Of a stretch of DNA of 5,711 nt, positions 4,132 through 5,711 are shown in pieces; the stretch's first letter is position 1; each line of letters opens with the position of its first letter. Made by a program: the position numbers and the translations under genes. The notes below the pieces were generated by a model that saw only the letters and a program-made list of their open reading frames with translations, searched no databases and had not been told where the DNA came from. Location of the stretch: assembly GCA_937952095.1 (NCBI GenBank), contig CALFYG010000040.1, positions 1 to 5,711 on the forward strand, in the 5' to 3' direction. The DNA is from an uncultured Micrococcales bacterium. Lineage in GTDB: Bacteria; Actinomycetota; Actinomycetes; S36-B12; UBA10799.

Positions 4132-5582
4132 CCGAACAACAACCCGGTGACGAGGTCTACGTCGACGAGTACGGCGGGGACGACGAGGACTTCGAAGCAC
4201 TCGCGCGTGCGGCGGAGGCGGTCGCCGAGCATGAGTTCGACGAGATCGAGATCGTCGAACCCTCCGTTCCCACCCTGCCGGTCGTGGCGATCATCGGTCG
4301 TCCCAATGTGGGGAAGTCGACATTGGTCAACCGCATCCTCGGGCGCCGTGAGGCCGTGGTGCAGGACGTCCCCGGGGTGACCCGAGACCGCGTGCGCTAC
4401 GAAGCGGAATGGGCTGGCACCGACTTCCAACTCGTGGACACGGGCGGGTGGGAGCACGACGTGACCGGCATGCGTGCAGATATCGCGCTGCAAGCCCAGC
4501 GTGCTGTGGATGAGGCGGATGTGGTGGTGTTCGTCGTGGATGCCACTGTGGGCGCGACTGACGCCGACGAGCGGGTGGTCCCGATCCTGCGGGCGTCGAA
4601 GAAGCCCATCGTTCTTGCCGCCAACAAGGTCGACGACTCCGGCGCCGAGGCCGACGCCACAGCACTGTGGTCCCTCGGACTGGGGGAGCCGTACCCCGTG
4701 TCTGCACTGCACGGCCGTGGCAGTGGGGATCTGCTCGATGAGATCGTCGCCAGGCTTCCCGAGGAGGGTTCCGGCCAGATCATCGCGGGTCCTCGACGTG
4801 TGGCGATCGTCGGGCGGCCCAACGTGGGCAAGTCGTCGTTGCTCAACAAGCTCGCCGGACATGAGCGAGCGGTCGTGGACAACGTGGCCGGCACCACCGT
4901 CGATCCCGTCGACGAGGTGGTCGAACTCGGTGGTCAGGAGTGGCTCTTCGTGGACACCGCGGGGATCCGCCGGCGGGTCAAAGAAGCCAGCGGGCACGAG
5001 TACTACGCGTCGCTCCGCACCCAGCGCGCGATCGAGCGCGCCGAGGTGGCGCTGGTCGTGATCGACGCCAGCGAGCCGGTGTCTGAGCAGGACATCCGTA
5101 TCGTGCAGATGGTCGTTGACGCTGGGCGCGCCTTGGTGATCGCGTTCTCGAAGTGGGACCTGATGGACGATGAACGCCGACGGGAGTTGGCCCGCGAGAT
5201 CGACCTCGACCTTGTCGGTGTCCCGTGGGCGGACACGATCAACATCAGTGGTCTGACAGGTCGAGGTGTCGACCGCATCGGCAAGCATCTGCAGCGGGCT
5301 CTGGACTCCTGGCAGACCCGCGTGCCGACCGGTCGGCTCAACAAGTTCCTCGCTGAACTTGTGGCCTCACATCCGCACCCCGTGCGCGGTGGGCGGCAGC
5401 CGCGCATCCTGTTCGGCACCCAGGCTGCCGTGCAGCCGCCGACCTTTGCGCTGTTCACGACCGGGTTCCTCGAGCACGGCTACCGGCGGTATGTCGAGCG
5501 CCGACTGCGGGAGGACTTCGGGTTCGTCGGCACGCCGCTGCGGATCAACCTGCGGATCCGGGAGAAGCGCAAGCGGCGGTGA
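4128..5582 (+). CDS. der: Ribosome assembly GTPase Der (EngA), two tandem G domains
   Basis: Der is an essential GTPase that binds the 50S precursor and drives late large-subunit assembly. The 484 residues comprise an acidic N-terminal extension (1-48, with DEYGGDDEDFE and later EFDEIEIVE), two G domains and a C-terminal KH-like domain (about 393-478). G domain 1 has GRPNVGKST (57-65), DTGG (104-107), NKVD (166-169) and SAL (192-194). G domain 2 has GRPNVGKSS (229-237), GTT (255-257) and DTAG (276-279). Its G4 reads SKWD (341-344) instead of the usual NKWD, and its G5 reads SGL (374-376) instead of SA-. The protein ends in a basic tail, REKRKRR. The GTG start at 4128 overlaps the cmk stop by 4 bases and has a strong Shine-Dalgarno. 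The family assignment is secure; the effect of the G4/G5 changes on nucleotide binding is unknown. Confidence 0.97.
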   Translation: MTEQQPGDEVYVDEYGGDDEDFEALARAAEAVAEHEFDEIEIVEPSVPTLPVVAIIGRPNVGKSTLVNRILGRREAVVQDVPGVTRDRVRYEAEWAGTDFQLVDTGGWEHDVTGMRADIALQAQRAVDEADVVVFVVDATVGATDADERVVPILRASKKPIVLAANKVDDSGAEADATALWSLGLGEPYPVSALHGRGSGDLLDEIVARLPEEGSGQIIAGPRRVAIVGRPNVGKSSLLNKLAGHERAVVDNVAGTTVDPVDEVVELGGQEWLFVDTAGIRRRVKEASGHEYYASLRTQRAIERAEVALVVIDASEPVSEQDIRIVQMVVDAGRALVIAFSKWDLMDDERRRELAREIDLDLVGVPWADTINISGLTGRGVDRIGKHLQRALDSWQTRVPTGRLNKFLAELVASHPHPVRGGRQPRILFGTQAAVQPPTFALFTTGFLEHGYRRYVERRLREDFGFVGTPLRINLRIREKRKRR

Positions 5583-5615
5583 CGGGTCGTGTCTCTGCGG
5601 CGGTTGGCGTCGCGA

Positions 5616-5621
5616 TACTCT
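5616..5621 (+). promoter_or_regulatory. Putative -10 box of tRNA-Pro promoter
   Basis: TACTCT fits TANNNT. A start about 7 bases downstream would give a precursor with a 5' leader of roughly 20 bases before the tRNA. The TTGGCG at 5604-5609 is too close to act as its -35, and no good hexamer is seen at 16-19 bases. The box may alternatively be chance, with the tRNA transcribed by read-through from der. Confidence 0.45.
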
Positions 5622-5647
5622 GGTGCAGCACGCGCTGAGCGTGTGGA

Positions 5648-5711
<64 letters not shown>

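Noticed and set aside
3954..5288. 444-codon open frame on the minus strand opposite der and cmk
   Set aside because: It is a shadow of der and the cmk 3' end; the composition is compositional noise and no motif is visible.
5604..5609. TTGGCG as -35 element of the tRNA-Pro promoter
   Set aside because: It is only six bases from the TACTCT box, far too close for a sigma-70-type spacer.

Overview
The window looks like a core chromosomal segment of a high-GC actinobacterium. Codon third positions are strongly G/C, GTG starts are frequent (scpB, rluB, aroH, der), two genes carry a leaderless-type TANNNT box just before the start codon, and the gene order scpA-scpB-rluB-aroH-tyrA-cmk-der belongs to the chromosome-maintenance/ribosome neighbourhood familiar from Actinobacteria. 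The genus cannot be fixed from the sequence alone. All confident genes lie on the + strand.

Layout. Positions 1-519 hold the 3' part of scpA (condensin kleisin), overlapped by scpB (500-1135). scpB abuts rluB (1136-1858, 23S rRNA pseudouridine synthase) with no spacer. Nine bases later begins a two-gene aromatic pair, aroH (1868-2233, chorismate mutase) and tyrA (2226-3278, prephenate/arogenate dehydrogenase with a C-terminal ACT domain), overlapping by 8 bases. The 187-base gap 3279-3465 is the only sizeable non-coding stretch. It carries three copies of a 17-18 base element, two direct and one inverted, which build a long hairpin. Then come cmk (3466-4131, CMP kinase) and der (4128-5582, double-GTPase ribosome assembly factor), overlapping by 4 bases. 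The window ends inside a tRNA-Pro(GGG) gene starting at 5648.

How the genes fit together. ScpA and ScpB are partners in the SMC condensin complex. RluB and Der act on the large ribosomal subunit, Cmk feeds CDP/dCDP pools, and AroH plus TyrA catalyse consecutive steps from chorismate toward tyrosine. Overlaps and abutments indicate translational coupling in three blocks: scpA-scpB-rluB, aroH-tyrA and cmk-der. The last two blocks each appear to have their own leaderless-type promoter.

I found no mobile element, CRISPR array or defence-like system. The most interesting signal is the repeat/hairpin cluster between tyrA and cmk. Next are the divergent G4 and G5 loops in the second GTPase domain of Der.
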